A stretch of 64,000 nt of DNA from Nocardia vinacea (GCF_035920345.1 NZ_CP109149.1:7936001-8000000), one strand, 5' to 3'; shown: positions 25,192 to 34,648, counted from the stretch's first letter. Translations and numbers: made by a program. Notes: generated by a model from the letters alone, not told the origin.

Positions 25192-27363
25192 ATGTTCGCT
25201 CGACTGGGCGCGATCGTTGTGCACAACCCGTGGAAGGTGATCGGTCTCTGGCTGTTCATCGTGATCGCGGTGGTGGCATCGGCGCCGCAACTGAAATCGA
25301 CCACCGACCAATCCGAATTCCTGCCATCGCATTACGAGTCGATTCAGGCAATGCAATTGCAGCAGAAGGCATTTCCGCAGCAGCAGGCGCCCGCGGCGCT
25401 GCTCGTCTTCGTCCGCGCGGACGGCGCACCGCTGTCCGAGGCCGATTCGGCGAGCGTGACGGCGATCGCGTCGAAGCTCGACGACCAGAGAATCAAGGAC
25501 GTCATCGGCATCCAGGCCGTTCCGGCCTCGGAGAACCGGTTGGTGCAGATCGCCGCCGTGCAGATGACGAAGGTGACCAATGCGGGCGATACGACGCAGA
25601 GCGATGCGGTCAAGAAACTGCGGGACGCATTGCGTGATCAGGTGCAGGGTTCGGATCTGAAGGCGGGCGTAACCGGTCAGGCGGCGCAGATGCTGGACCA
25701 GACCGAGTCCGGTGAAAAGGGTATGGCCATTATCGGTATCGCGACAGTGGTGCTGATTCTGGTGCTGCTGCTGATCATCTTCCGCAGTCCGGTGATCGCG
25801 CTGCTGCCGATCGTCGTGATCGGTGCGGTCTCCGGCACCGTCGGCGGCCTGATCGCGATGGTCAGCAAGGCCTTCGATCTGAAGGTCGACAGTTCGGTGA
25901 ATTCCATTCTGCTGGTGGTGCTGTTCGGTGTCGGCACCGACTACATCCTCTTCCTGATGTTCCGTTACCGGGAGCGACTGCGGGCCGGCGAGGATCCGAA
26001 GACCGCGATGGTCAGTGCGGTCACCAAGGTCGGCGAGGCGATCACTTCGGCGGCGGGTGCGGTGATCATCGCATTCATGGCGCTGACCCTGTCGACGCTC
26101 GGCATGTTTCGTGCGCTCGGTCCCGCGCTGGCGATCGCCGTCGCGGTGGCGCTGCTGGCAGGGCTGACGCTGGTGCCCGCCGTGGTTTCGCTGTTGGGCA
26201 CCAAGGTGTTCTGGCCGTCCAAGGCGTGGCAGCAGGAGCCGAAGGGTGCGCGCTTCGGTGCGATCGGCGCGGCGATGGGGCGGCGGCCCGGTGTGTTCGC
26301 GGCGGTATCCGGTGGGCTGCTGGTGGCCCTGGGTGTGCTGGCGTTCGGCTTCCATCCGACGTTCGATCTGAGCTCGGGCTCGACCTCGGATTCCTCCGAA
26401 TCGACGGTGTACAACAAGGAATTGCTCAAGGGGATGCCCGCCGGGTCGACCCAACCGTCCGAGGTGCTGTTGCATTCGGACACCGGCGCACTGCTCGACG
26501 ATGACCAGCTCACCGCCTACCGTGCTGTGCTCGCCGCGGTGCCGGGCGTGAGTCAGGTCGGGGCGCCGACGGTATCGAGTGACCGACTGGCCGCCGACTT
26601 CCAGGTGACCCTCAACGGTGCGCCCGAATCGGATGCCGCGCTCGATACGGTGCGTGATCCGCTGCGGGACGCCGCGCACTCGGCGGCACCCGCAGGCACT
26701 ACCGCTGTGGTGGGTGGCATCTCGTCGGTGTACGTCGACTTTCAGGACGCGATGGTCCACGACTACAAGATCGTGTTCCCGGTGGCGGCGATTCTGATCA
26801 TGATCGTGCTCGCACTGCTGCTGCGCAGTCTGGTGGCGCCGTGGTACCTGATGGCCTCGGTCTTCCTCGGCTTCGCCGCGACGCTCGGTGCCGCGGTACT
26901 GGTTTTCCAGCACTTCCAGGGCAATTCCGGACTGATCTTCACCCTGCCGGTGATCATGTACCTGTTCGTGGTCGCCCTCGGCACCGACTACAATATTCTG
27001 ATGGTCGCTCGCTTGCGTGAGGAGGCGCGGGCCGGAAGCGATCCGAAACAGGCTGCGGCCCTGGCAGTTCGGCACACCGGTCCAACCGTCGCCGCCGCCG
27101 GTGTGATCCTGGCGGGCACCTTCGCCTCGATGATGTTGGCGGGCAACAATGTGCTGTCACAGATGGGCTTTGCGATCTCGGTGGGCATCGCGATCGCGGC
27201 ATTCGTCATGGCGATGTTCTTCACCCCGGCGGTGACCGCGCTGATCGGGCACCGGGCCTGGTGGCCGGGGCACGGGGACCGGGATTCGAAGGGTGATTCC
27301 GCGGGGAAGTCGCAGGATGCGCGCTCGGATCAGTACGCGTACTCGGACATGTACAACAACTAG
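25192..27363 (+). CDS. MMPL/RND-family transporter
   Basis: 723 aa with the twofold RND layout: TM1, a large extracytoplasmic domain, TM2-6, a second domain and TM7-12. Signature sites GTDYILFLMFRYRE (first half) and GTDYNILMVARLREE (second half) carry the Asp-Tyr pairs that move protons in MmpL proteins. Mycolata use this family to export cell-wall lipids, siderophores or drugs. This one is shorter than mycobacterial MmpL3/4/5 (~950 aa). A strong terminator follows. Partner: the EXLDI gene. Confidence 0.92.
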   Translation: MFARLGAIVVHNPWKVIGLWLFIVIAVVASAPQLKSTTDQSEFLPSHYESIQAMQLQQKAFPQQQAPAALLVFVRADGAPLSEADSASVTAIASKLDDQRIKDVIGIQAVPASENRLVQIAAVQMTKVTNAGDTTQSDAVKKLRDALRDQVQGSDLKAGVTGQAAQMLDQTESGEKGMAIIGIATVVLILVLLLIIFRSPVIALLPIVVIGAVSGTVGGLIAMVSKAFDLKVDSSVNSILLVVLFGVGTDYILFLMFRYRERLRAGEDPKTAMVSAVTKVGEAITSAAGAVIIAFMALTLSTLGMFRALGPALAIAVAVALLAGLTLVPAVVSLLGTKVFWPSKAWQQEPKGARFGAIGAAMGRRPGVFAAVSGGLLVALGVLAFGFHPTFDLSSGSTSDSSESTVYNKELLKGMPAGSTQPSEVLLHSDTGALLDDDQLTAYRAVLAAVPGVSQVGAPTVSSDRLAADFQVTLNGAPESDAALDTVRDPLRDAAHSAAPAGTTAVVGGISSVYVDFQDAMVHDYKIVFPVAAILIMIVLALLLRSLVAPWYLMASVFLGFAATLGAAVLVFQHFQGNSGLIFTLPVIMYLFVVALGTDYNILMVARLREEARAGSDPKQAAALAVRHTGPTVAAAGVILAGTFASMMLAGNNVLSQMGFAISVGIAIAAFVMAMFFTPAVTALIGHRAWWPGHGDRDSKGDSAGKSQDARSDQYAYSDMYNN

Positions 27364-27412
27364 GGGCAGCGTCTTCCGGGTAACGCCGGTAGTTCAGCCG
27401 CTGAGTGAACAG

Positions 27413-27450
27413 GGCCGTCCGACTTGGGATATCCAAGTCGGACGGCCTTT
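27413..27450 (+). terminator. Rho-independent terminator after the MMPL gene
   Basis: GGCCGTCCGACTTGG (27413-27427) pairs perfectly with CCAAGTCGGACGGCC (27433-27447) around GATAT; TTT follows. Confidence 0.92.
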
Positions 27451-27874
27451 CGTCAGTCGAGCCATGACCGGATCTGCGGCCAGTCGGTGCGGCGGTCCTG
27501 AACGTCGTAGACGGATTCGGAGGCGCGGATCGTGTCGATATGTGTCGTCGCCGACACAGGACATCGCCCAGTAGGCATGGCTGACGGTCGGATATCGCAG
27601 ACCGCCGACGGTATCGACTCTGCCGCAGCGCTTTCCCGGCCGTTATCGGTGATTTCGTTGACACGCGACATATCCCGCACTGTCGGCAGGATCTATGTCG
27701 CGAACGGCCGCTACCGCCGCGGGCACTGTTCACGCAGACGTACTCGAACCCGCCGCCGAGGCTGCGGCGGCGAGGTCTAGCTAGGGCCTGTGTCGAAGTG
27801 AGATGAGGGGTGGCACTGCTGTGCAGTGCCACCCCTCTCGATGATTTTCTGAAAGCTGTTGTCTGCGTTGGCAG
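27451..27874. other. Non-coding interval with perfect 15-bp hairpin and probable IS end
   Basis: No convincing gene. A minus-strand ORF of 75 codons (27453-27680) ends RTDWPQIRSWLD but has no recognised relative. A perfect hairpin, GAGGGGTGGCACTGC (27805-27819) with GCAGTGCCACCCCTC (27823-27837), stands before the IS remnant. CTAG doublets at 27777-27784 followed by GGCCTGTGTCGAAGTG resemble a target site and terminal repeat of an IS5-family element. Confidence 0.45.
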
Positions 27875-28110
27875 ATGGGCGAGGCGGGACGCCCGCCGGT
27901 GTGGACCAAACGGCAGCTCATCGACGGGATCCGGTGGCGGACCCGGGTCGGTTGCCCGTGGCGTGACGTGCCATCACAGTATGGGTCCTGGTCGGGCGAT
28001 GTACGGGTTGTTCCGGCGCTGGCAGCGGGGCGGCGTGTGGCTGGTGATCTGGAAGTTGTTGCAGGTCTGCGCCCACCAGCACGGCCACGTCGTTTCCGGT
28101 TCGCGATCTG
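27875..28110 (+). pseudogene. IS5-family transposase N-terminal remnant (frameshifted)
   Basis: The first frame gives MGEAGRPPVWTKRQLIDGIR...GCPWRDVPSQYGSW, the N-terminal region of IS5-type transposases. Near 27995 the match jumps to another frame (MYGLFRRWQRGGVWLVIWKLL) and ends around 28090. The first catalytic aspartate region is missing, so the gene is dead. A second fragment lies 500 bp on. Confidence 0.8.
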
Positions 28111-28383
28111 ATCGGCCCGCTCTGGAATGACAGCGCGGATATGTTTGCGCCGCAACACGGGTGATCCCACGAGGATGTTGAGCGGGTCAACACTTCGACG
28201 TTGCGGAGCGATCGCAATCGTGCCGAAATCACTTGCAACGCAGGATATTCACGGAAATGCAGGTATGAGCAGGCCTGATGGACGGCTGCGCGCAGCTTGT
28301 CGATCGGAAGGGCTGTCGTCGTCTGTTCACCGCGTCTAAGATGAAGCGCTCATGTCAACTCGAACACGGCTGAAAGGTATTCG

Positions 28384-28602
28384 ATGACGAAACCCGGCTT
28401 GAAATTCTGGGTCTCCACCGTCGGACTCATTGCGACACCACTGGTTATGAGCGCACCCGCCGCGGCGGAGGGTTTGCCATTGACCCCGGCGGTGACCGAC
28501 TCGGCAACCGCCGTTGATGCACCACCGCCGTGCGTCAATTACCCCGGCAACATCCCCTGCAACCTGTCCACATTTTCAAGCTCCATAGGTGTAGGCCGCT
28601 AA
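28384..28602 (+). CDS. Small secreted protein
   Basis: 72 aa. A signal peptide (MTKPGLKFWVSTVGLIATPLVMSAPAAA-E) is followed by ~44 residues with two cysteines (PPPCVNYPG, NIPCNLSTF) and an unstructured Pro/Ala/Thr stretch. Nocardiae encode many short secreted proteins of this type; no function known. It lies between two IS5-type transposase fragments, so it may have arrived or survived within a rearranged IS region. Confidence 0.6.
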   Translation: MTKPGLKFWVSTVGLIATPLVMSAPAAAEGLPLTPAVTDSATAVDAPPPCVNYPGNIPCNLSTFSSSIGVGR

Positions 28603-28612
28603 CTGGACGTCC

Positions 28613-28925
28613 GTGCCGATGGCTCCGCCCCTACCCCAACGAACGGCGGAGACCTGGTCGGATCCTGGCCGACAAGGCGTATTCCAGTCGCAACCGCGAA
28701 TGGCTACGGCAACGCGGCATCAGGGTGACCATCCCGGTTCCGGCGGACCAGGCTGCGCACCGCCGCAACCGCGGTCGCGCTGGTGGCCGACCACCGGCGT
28801 TCGACCCGCTGACCTACCGCGACCGCAATGCTGTCGAGCGTGGCATCAACCATTGGCTGCAACACCAGTTAGGACGAGCCAGTCGGCCCGCCCCTCAGCA
28901 GTTTGATACAAAACCTAGCTGCTGA
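28613..28925 (+). pseudogene. IS5-family transposase C-terminal remnant
   Basis: One frame reads RILADKAYSSRNREWLRQRG, TIPVPADQAAHRRNRGRAGG and YRDRNAVERGIN, the DDE-domain part (second Asp and Glu) of IS5-type transposases. After ERGIN the frame departs (HWLQHQLGRAS...) and stops at 28925, overlapping the 3' end of the minus-strand membrane protein gene by 11 bp. The middle of the transposase is absent. Confidence 0.78.
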
Positions 28926-31527
28926 TCGCGTAGGGGCGGCGGACTCGTCGGGCGAATTCCAGGACTTGGGCGATGGCGGTGCGGGAGAGGCCGACTTCTG
29001 CGCCGATGCTGGTTGGGGTCCAGGATTGGTCGGCGAGCATGAGGATTTCGGCGAGTTGCTCCACGGGGATGACCGAGAGGCCGCGGCCCGCGATTGCGCG
29101 GGCGACCGACCACACCTCGATATCATCGCTCTCGGAGCCGAGGTTCTCGGTCAGCAGGTCCTCGGCCGAAAGTGATTGCACGACTTCGCTGATCACCTCA
29201 CTGGTGGTGCGGCGAGGTGCCTCATCCGGAACGAGTTGCCTGCCCTCGGTCTCGGGTGCTGCGGTCTGATCCTCGTGATCGGTTGCGGAGTTGTCGGCGC
29301 TCGAAGTGCGGTGACCCTCCACTGCTCGTGTGATTCGTTCGGCCGGGGTCGGTGTGGCGGAACCTCGGGGAGCCCGCTGGGGGTCGGTGGGTGCGCTTGT
29401 GCGTGTGGAGGTTTCGGTGTGAGTGCTGGACTTCGCAGGACGGGGAGCACCAGCTGGCGTGCCGGTGCCCGCAGCGGTTGCGGTGCGGGAAATCCTTGCG
29501 CGATCGGTGTCGGCCTGTGCGCGATCGCCGGTGTCCGCACTGGTCTGCGCGACGGATTCGACAGCCGCCGTATCGAAGATGCTCAGCTGCGACTGTGTTG
29601 CGGGGCGTGCTGCGGCCTTCTGCGGTTCCGCTTCTTCGACAACAGAAGTCGCGTTCGCATTGCGATTGGAACGTTCGTCGCGACCGGACGCCCTGGTCGT
29701 GGCATCGGGCTCAAAGCCTGCAGCCCGGGAGGCCGTGCGTTCGTTCGGAGTACTGGCGTCGGCCGCCGTTGCCGTCCGGAGGTCGATATCTGTAACAGGA
29801 ACAGTTGCGTCGCCTGAGGAAGGAAAAGCCGCGCGACCGGCAGCCGTAGGTGCCATATGGGCATCGGCGCCGCTCGTCTCGAAAGCCGTGAACTCGTCGC
29901 TACCGGAGGCAGAAGTCGCAGATGCGGTACGGGGATTGATGCTGGCGGCAGCATTCGTGTGCTCGTCGCGGGTGCCGGCCGCATTCGGTACAGCTGTCCG
30001 GGGCTCGAAACCTGCAGCAGCGAAAGGCGCGCGCTCATAGGCACCGGTCTGGGGGGTGAATCCGTTCGCAGCAACGGCCGTGTGCTCTTCGCGGGTGCTG
30101 GTGGCGCTCTGCGCTGCCGTCTGTGGCGCGACGTCCGTGCCAGCGAAGGTCGCGCGCTCATCGGCAGCGGTCCCTGACACGTCCTCAGGCTCGAACCCGG
30201 TGGCGGCAACAGTCGTGTCACGAGCATTCATTGGTGCTGTCGCGGACTTGCCGCGCGCGGTGGCATGAGCTGTGCGCTCGGCGCTCGCGGTATCTGGTGT
30301 ATTGCGTTGATCGAGGTCGGAGGCGTGAAATGCGTTCTCACCGAGGCGGTTCGTGCTAGTTGCTGACGTATGGGCTGGCACCGTGCCGGTGGGGTCGGTG
30401 AAGGGTTGTACGGGGTCGTGGATCGGATCCGTTGCACGTACCGCGGGACCAGGGCGGTAGTCGTCGCTCGGGATCTGTTGGGTGAGACGGCCGTTCGTCG
30501 AGCGAGTGCTCTGCGCGTGGTACACGAGGGTTTCCGTGCAATCGAGGCGCGAGACGGGAACCGCTTCGGGTTGGGCGGCGCGCATCGCCGCCTCGGTGAG
30601 GTGGGGATCCATATCGACCGGGAATCGGACTCCGGCTTGGTCGAGCAGGGGATCGAAACCCTTGGCGGCGAGCAGTTCTCGACGGTCGCTGGGTTCGTCG
30701 CGGAAAGTATCGATGGGTGCGCCGCGTTCGGTGGTGACCCGGTGCCGGGGCGGCAGGTCGGGTTCGTCCTCGACCATCGGGACACCGTCGATGAGCAAGG
30801 CGTATCGCGCGGAAACCCAGGCGTGCAACCAGATCACGACGCCGACCATGACCGGGGCGATCGCGTATTCGGCGGCCTGGCCGAAGGATCCGGCGGCCAG
30901 GTGCGGGCCCGCGTTGAGTGCGACGGTCGTGCCGAGTAGCGCGGTTTCGAAGAAGACGACCTTGCCGCGGTCGAGTTCGCGGCCCCAGCGGGCGGCCGTC
31001 GTCGCGGCCACCATGATGGTGATGATCGGGATCGAGATCATCGCCTCGATTCCATAGCTCAACCAGTACAGGGGATCTGCCATATTCCCGCTGGGTACCA
31101 GGTTGTGCTGCACATTCACCCCGGCCCACACCATGCCGAGCACCACGACGGCGATCAATGCACGCGATGACCATTCGGCCCGCCGGTACAACTGGGCAAG
31201 GCGCGCATCTTGATTCGAAACCCGCCGCCGCGCCGCCAGTGCGCGCCTATGCCAGCGCGCATCGGCGTCATCGGCGCGCTGGATGGCGGACACGGTCCGC
31301 CGGTTGCGCTTCTCCGCCGCAAGTTCGTCCTGGACGGACCGTTTCCGCTGTCCCCGTCGCTGCGCCCGAACCCATTGCGCGAGTTCGCGTTCCGCATCGA
31401 TCTCGGCATCCGACAACGCCTGAACCAGCGCCGCGTCGTCCTGCAGCGGCAACCGCCCCCGCGCGTTCGCGACCCGCTCGGCCAATGCGGCGATCTCGGA
31501 CCTACCGGTCGACTGTTTGTCGCGCAT
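28915..31527 (-). CDS. Large membrane protein with DUF2637-like helices, disordered repeat region and C-terminal HTH
   Basis: 870 aa. Residues 1-115 are charged and probably coiled-coil. Residues ~120-235 hold about four membrane helices (RALIAVVVLGMVWAGVNVQ, EAMISIPIITIMVAATTAA, APVMVGVVIWLHAWV), resembling actinobacterial DUF2637 proteins linked to conjugative elements. Residues ~380-720 are Ala/Thr/Ser-rich with a degenerate unit (AAxGFEP-TA...-DEhT) repeated about eight times. The last ~60 residues form a winged/HTH-like end (WTPTSIGAEVGLSRTAIAQVLEFARR). Start 31527 has GGAAGG upstream. I infer a membrane-tethered DNA-binding or partition-type protein from a mobile element; IS remnants lie next to it. 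Confidence 0.72.
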   Translation of the reverse strand: MRDKQSTGRSEIAALAERVANARGRLPLQDDAALVQALSDAEIDAERELAQWVRAQRRGQRKRSVQDELAAEKRNRRTVSAIQRADDADARWHRRALAARRRVSNQDARLAQLYRRAEWSSRALIAVVVLGMVWAGVNVQHNLVPSGNMADPLYWLSYGIEAMISIPIITIMVAATTAARWGRELDRGKVVFFETALLGTTVALNAGPHLAAGSFGQAAEYAIAPVMVGVVIWLHAWVSARYALLIDGVPMVEDEPDLPPRHRVTTERGAPIDTFRDEPSDRRELLAAKGFDPLLDQAGVRFPVDMDPHLTEAAMRAAQPEAVPVSRLDCTETLVYHAQSTRSTNGRLTQQIPSDDYRPGPAVRATDPIHDPVQPFTDPTGTVPAHTSATSTNRLGENAFHASDLDQRNTPDTASAERTAHATARGKSATAPMNARDTTVAATGFEPEDVSGTAADERATFAGTDVAPQTAAQSATSTREEHTAVAANGFTPQTGAYERAPFAAAGFEPRTAVPNAAGTRDEHTNAAASINPRTASATSASGSDEFTAFETSGADAHMAPTAAGRAAFPSSGDATVPVTDIDLRTATAADASTPNERTASRAAGFEPDATTRASGRDERSNRNANATSVVEEAEPQKAAARPATQSQLSIFDTAAVESVAQTSADTGDRAQADTDRARISRTATAAGTGTPAGAPRPAKSSTHTETSTRTSAPTDPQRAPRGSATPTPAERITRAVEGHRTSSADNSATDHEDQTAAPETEGRQLVPDEAPRRTTSEVISEVVQSLSAEDLLTENLGSESDDIEVWSVARAIAGRGLSVIPVEQLAEILMLADQSWTPTSIGAEVGLSRTAIAQVLEFARRVRRPYAISS

Positions 31528-31689
31528 CGCGAGCCTTCCCAGGAGCAGGTGTCATACCGACGCAGACCTACATGCTCGAACATATGTGTGATCGCACCGA
31601 GATTAAACCGCTACCCGCCCGAGGTCAATGCTGCGCACCCCGAAAACTCGAACAAATGCGCGAATCGGACGGCCTGTGGTCCTATGGCG

Positions 31690-32086
31690 TCAGGCGTTCT
31701 TGTGGCAGACCGCCTCGAGCATGATGCCGTCGGGGCCGGTCCAGAAGGTGGCGTAGTACGGTGGCGGGTACTGGGGGAATTCTTGTGGGGCGTGGATGAT
31801 TTCGTCGCCTCGGGTGGTGGCCCACGCGTGTACGCGGTCGACAGCAGCGCGGGTACGGACCATGAAGGCGAGGTGTTGCAGGCCGGGAGCGGTGCGCACG
31901 TAGCCGGGGACGTCGGCGGGGTAGAAGAAGATATACGTGCCGGGCTTGTTGTCGGCGGGCAAGTAGGCGAATTGGTCGGCCGCACTGAGCAGCGGCGCGT
32001 AGTCGAGCAGCGGCATCAGCTCGTCGTAATAGGACCGGGCCGCGGTGAGATCGGTGACGTTGATGCCGAGGTGTCCGACGGGGCAT
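31690..32086 (-). CDS. VOC (glyoxalase-like) family protein with apparent 5' frameshift
   Basis: The main frame, open from 32016 downward as MPLLDYAPLLSAADQF..., ends at 31690. The expected N-terminus (PVGHLGINVTDLTAARSYYDEL) is encoded directly upstream in the same frame, but it has no ATG, GTG or TTG start. The only nearby ATG (32084-32086) is in another frame. It would join if one base were removed from the four-C run at 32080-32083 (read as GGGG on plus). So it is either a sequencing slip, a fresh frameshift, or a shortened protein starting at 32016 (108 aa) lacking the first metal-site strand. Confidence 0.7.
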
Positions 32087-32112
32087 GCTCGGAACTTACG
32101 CTCGATCCGGGG

Positions 32113-32925
32113 TCAGGTGAGGGTGCTGTGCCAAACGATGGCGGCGGCCAATGCGCCTGCGCCGTTGACCGACCAATGCAGGGCGATGGGGGCCAGGAGG
32201 CTGCCGCTGCGGCGGCGCAGCCAGGTGAAGACGACGCCCGCGGCGGCGGTGGCGAAAACGGCGAGCAGGATGCCGATGATCTGACCGGCCACGCCGCCGC
32301 CGATGAAGCCGGTCAGGCCGCGGTTGCTGGCAGTCAGGCCGAGGGAGGAGGCGATATGCCAGAGGCCGAACAGCAGTGAGCCCGCCGCGAAGACGCCACG
32401 GACGCCGTAGACGCGGTCGAGTGTGCCGTGTAGGACGCCGCGGAAGGCCAGCTCCTCCGGAATCGCGGTCTGCAGCGGGATGACGATCATCGATGCGATG
32501 AGCGCGCCGGAGATGGTGGCATAACGGTCGGCGAGGAAGAACGGTCGCGTGATCGGCAGCAGCGCCCCGATCGCGACCACCGCGAGCACCAAGCCGACCG
32601 CGCCGAGCGCCCAAAGCGTGCTGCGTCGCCAGTGTCGCGGTGCGAGTCCGAGCTCGGACCAGCCGAGTCCGCGGCGGCGCATGAGCGCGAGCAGCACCAT
32701 GGCGGCGATCGGAACGGTGAGGACGCTCGCCCACGCGGTGGTGAAGTGGGCGATCAGATTCGTGCCGGCCAGGACGATCACCACAACGGCCACGTCGAGA
32801 TAGGCGTGCAGTTTGTGGCGGGGTGGTGCCGCTTCGTCGAGGTCCTGGTGAAGCACCCGGCCCAGTGTACGGATGCCCGCAACTGGCGCGACGGATTCGG
32901 CTTCGGGGGTTTGCGTCATCAACAT
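32113..32925 (-). CDS. CPBP-family intramembrane metalloprotease
   Basis: About 270 aa with ~8 membrane segments. The CPBP/Abi motifs are present in order: PEELAFRGVLHG (EExxxR), FGLWHI and HWSVNGAG. Such proteases cleave substrates within the membrane; bacterial ones act in bacteriocin immunity or protein processing. Three in-frame ATGs lie at 32931, 32925 and 32919; AGGA gives best spacing to 32925. Substrate unknown. Confidence 0.83.
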   Translation of the reverse strand: MLMTQTPEAESVAPVAGIRTLGRVLHQDLDEAAPPRHKLHAYLDVAVVVIVLAGTNLIAHFTTAWASVLTVPIAAMVLLALMRRRGLGWSELGLAPRHWRRSTLWALGAVGLVLAVVAIGALLPITRPFFLADRYATISGALIASMIVIPLQTAIPEELAFRGVLHGTLDRVYGVRGVFAAGSLLFGLWHIASSLGLTASNRGLTGFIGGGVAGQIIGILLAVFATAAAGVVFTWLRRRSGSLLAPIALHWSVNGAGALAAAIVWHSTLT

Positions 32926-32960
32926 GGTCATATCCTGTTTCGCGCTACGCACCGTCGGCG

Positions 32961-33896
32961 TTAATGCCGACCCCGCCACCCCTGCGGATCCGCCCATGCC
33001 TGCAGAGTCCGCGCACTGTCGAAACGGCGCGCTGCGCCGCTGACCGGGTCGGTGAATTCGAGTGATGTGGCCAGCAGTTGCAGGGGCCGAGTGAAGTCGT
33101 GCACAGATTTGTCGGTGAGCACCGGATAGAAGTCGTCGCCGAGGATCGGAATGCCGAGTCCGTTCATATGTAACCGCAGCTGATGGGTGCGCCCGGTCAG
33201 CGGCCGCAGCCGATAGCGGCCCAGTCCGTCGCGCTGCTCGAGCAATTCGATCCAGGTCTCCGCATTGGGCTCACCCGCCACCTCCTGCGCGGCGAGCACC
33301 TGCTTCTCCTTGATGATCCGGCTGCGCACTGTGCGCGGCAGCGTCAGCTCCGGATCGAAGGGGGCGATGGCCTCGTACACCTTGCGCACCGTTCGCTTGT
33401 GGAACATCGTCTGATAGGCCCCGCGTCGGGCCGGATTGATCACGAAGAGCACCAGCCCCGCCGTGACGCGATCGAGCCGGTGCGCCGGAATGAGGTCGGG
33501 TAGGTCTAGTTCGCGACGTAGCCGTACCAATGCTGTCTGCAGAATGTGCTGGCCGCGCGGAATCGTCGCCAGGAAATGTGGCTTGTCCACCACGAGCAGA
33601 TCGTCGTCGCGGTAGACGATCGGGATATCGAACGGAACTTCGGTCTCATCGGGTAGGTCGCGATGGAACCAGACCGCGCCGCCCGGCGCATACGGCGCGT
33701 CCGGCGCGATCGGACCGGATAGATCAACGATCCCGCCCGCGTCCAGCAGCTCATCGATGCGCGCGGCGGGGACACGAGGCAGCCGATCCACCAGATGGTC
33801 GCGAATGGTCGCCCAATCGCCCTGCTCCGGTAGGCGGAGCCGGGCCGGATCCAGGCCGTGCCGCTTGGGCAACGGCGGCTGCTGCCTCCTTCTCAT
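32961..33896 (-). CDS. RluA-family 23S rRNA/tRNA pseudouridine synthase
   Basis: 311 aa. Converts uridine to pseudouridine in structured RNA. The catalytic motif HRLDRVTAGLVLF carries the essential aspartate; the LTGRTHQLRLHM segment is the second family signature. An N-terminal stretch (~90 aa) precedes the catalytic domain. The target site in RNA cannot be told from sequence. Confidence 0.9.
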   Translation of the reverse strand: MRRRQQPPLPKRHGLDPARLRLPEQGDWATIRDHLVDRLPRVPAARIDELLDAGGIVDLSGPIAPDAPYAPGGAVWFHRDLPDETEVPFDIPIVYRDDDLLVVDKPHFLATIPRGQHILQTALVRLRRELDLPDLIPAHRLDRVTAGLVLFVINPARRGAYQTMFHKRTVRKVYEAIAPFDPELTLPRTVRSRIIKEKQVLAAQEVAGEPNAETWIELLEQRDGLGRYRLRPLTGRTHQLRLHMNGLGIPILGDDFYPVLTDKSVHDFTRPLQLLATSLEFTDPVSGAARRFDSARTLQAWADPQGWRGRH

Positions 33897-33947
33897 TACC
33901 GATGACCTTAGTCGGCGACGAATCCCCAGCTCACGGCCGGGTCGGGC

Positions 33948-34391
33948 TCAGAATCCGCGCAGCCGATCCGGGGTGATGCGCACCGTGACCGAATAGTCGG
34001 CGTGGAACTGTTCCTCGGTCGTCGAAAGCGAGGCGAGTCCCTCGGTGTATTTCTCGGTGAACGCTGCGACTTCCGCCGGTGTCGGCCCGGCTTCGTCGAT
34101 TCGCGCGGTGCCGGTGAGAATCACCACGTCGCCGCCGGTCGCGGTGCTGTTGAGATGTAGCGACACCCGAGAATTGCCGGCGATATTGCGCAACTTCGGC
34201 TTATCGGCCTGGCTGAAGATCAGGAATTCACCGTCGCGCCATTGGAACCACACCGGATTCGGCTGTGGTGTTCCGCTGCGGCCGACGGTGGTCAGCCAGA
34301 TGACATTCTCGCGTTCCAGGCGGGCAGCGACTCTGGCACCGAATGCAGTGGCGGTGTCGACGACGGGCGTGGCGGAGCGATCGGAACTCAT
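33948..34391 (-). CDS. PPOX-class F420/FMN-dependent oxidoreductase
   Basis: 147 aa, split-barrel flavin/F420 fold. ENVIWLTTVGRSGTPQPNPVWFQWRDGEFLIFSQ and KLRNIAGNSRVSLHLNS match the Rv3369-like PPOX subgroup that uses coenzyme F420. Substrate unknown. Confidence 0.85.
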   Translation of the reverse strand: MSSDRSATPVVDTATAFGARVAARLERENVIWLTTVGRSGTPQPNPVWFQWRDGEFLIFSQADKPKLRNIAGNSRVSLHLNSTATGGDVVILTGTARIDEAGPTPAEVAAFTEKYTEGLASLSTTEEQFHADYSVTVRITPDRLRGF

Positions 34392-34453
34392 GATTGTGCC
34401 AACGCCGACAGTGTGCAGTCGATTCCGGGGCGGCGCGGTTACGCCATGGACGA

Positions 34454-34648
34454 CTACGGCTCGGCGCGTTCGTCGAGCACCATTCGCCGGGACTCGACCA
34501 GCGTCTGCCGGGCGCGGCGGCGGACCTTGCAGCTATCGACACTGCAATTCAGGTGCACCTGCATCGCCCGGTGCGCCTGCTGCTCGGTCAAGGTGCCGGG
34601 ATCACGGCTGCAATCGCCGATATTCGAAATAATTGTCGTGACAAACAT
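34454..34648 (-). CDS. Small conserved-looking protein with three cysteines
   Basis: 64 aa, unrecognised. Reads MFVTTIISNIGDC... then HRAMQVHLNCSVDSCKVRRRA and ends DERAEP. Three cysteines (13, 35, 40) could bind metal. GGAG eight bases before the ATG and codon use like its neighbours support it. Not otherwise supported by context. Confidence 0.55.
   Translation of the reverse strand: MFVTTIISNIGDCSRDPGTLTEQQAHRAMQVHLNCSVDSCKVRRRARQTLVESRRMVLDERAEP

Noticed and set aside
24682..27075. 797-codon minus-strand ORF opposite the MMPL gene
   Set aside because: Composition is Arg/His/Gln-rich and repetitive as expected for the antisense of a hydrophobic membrane protein.
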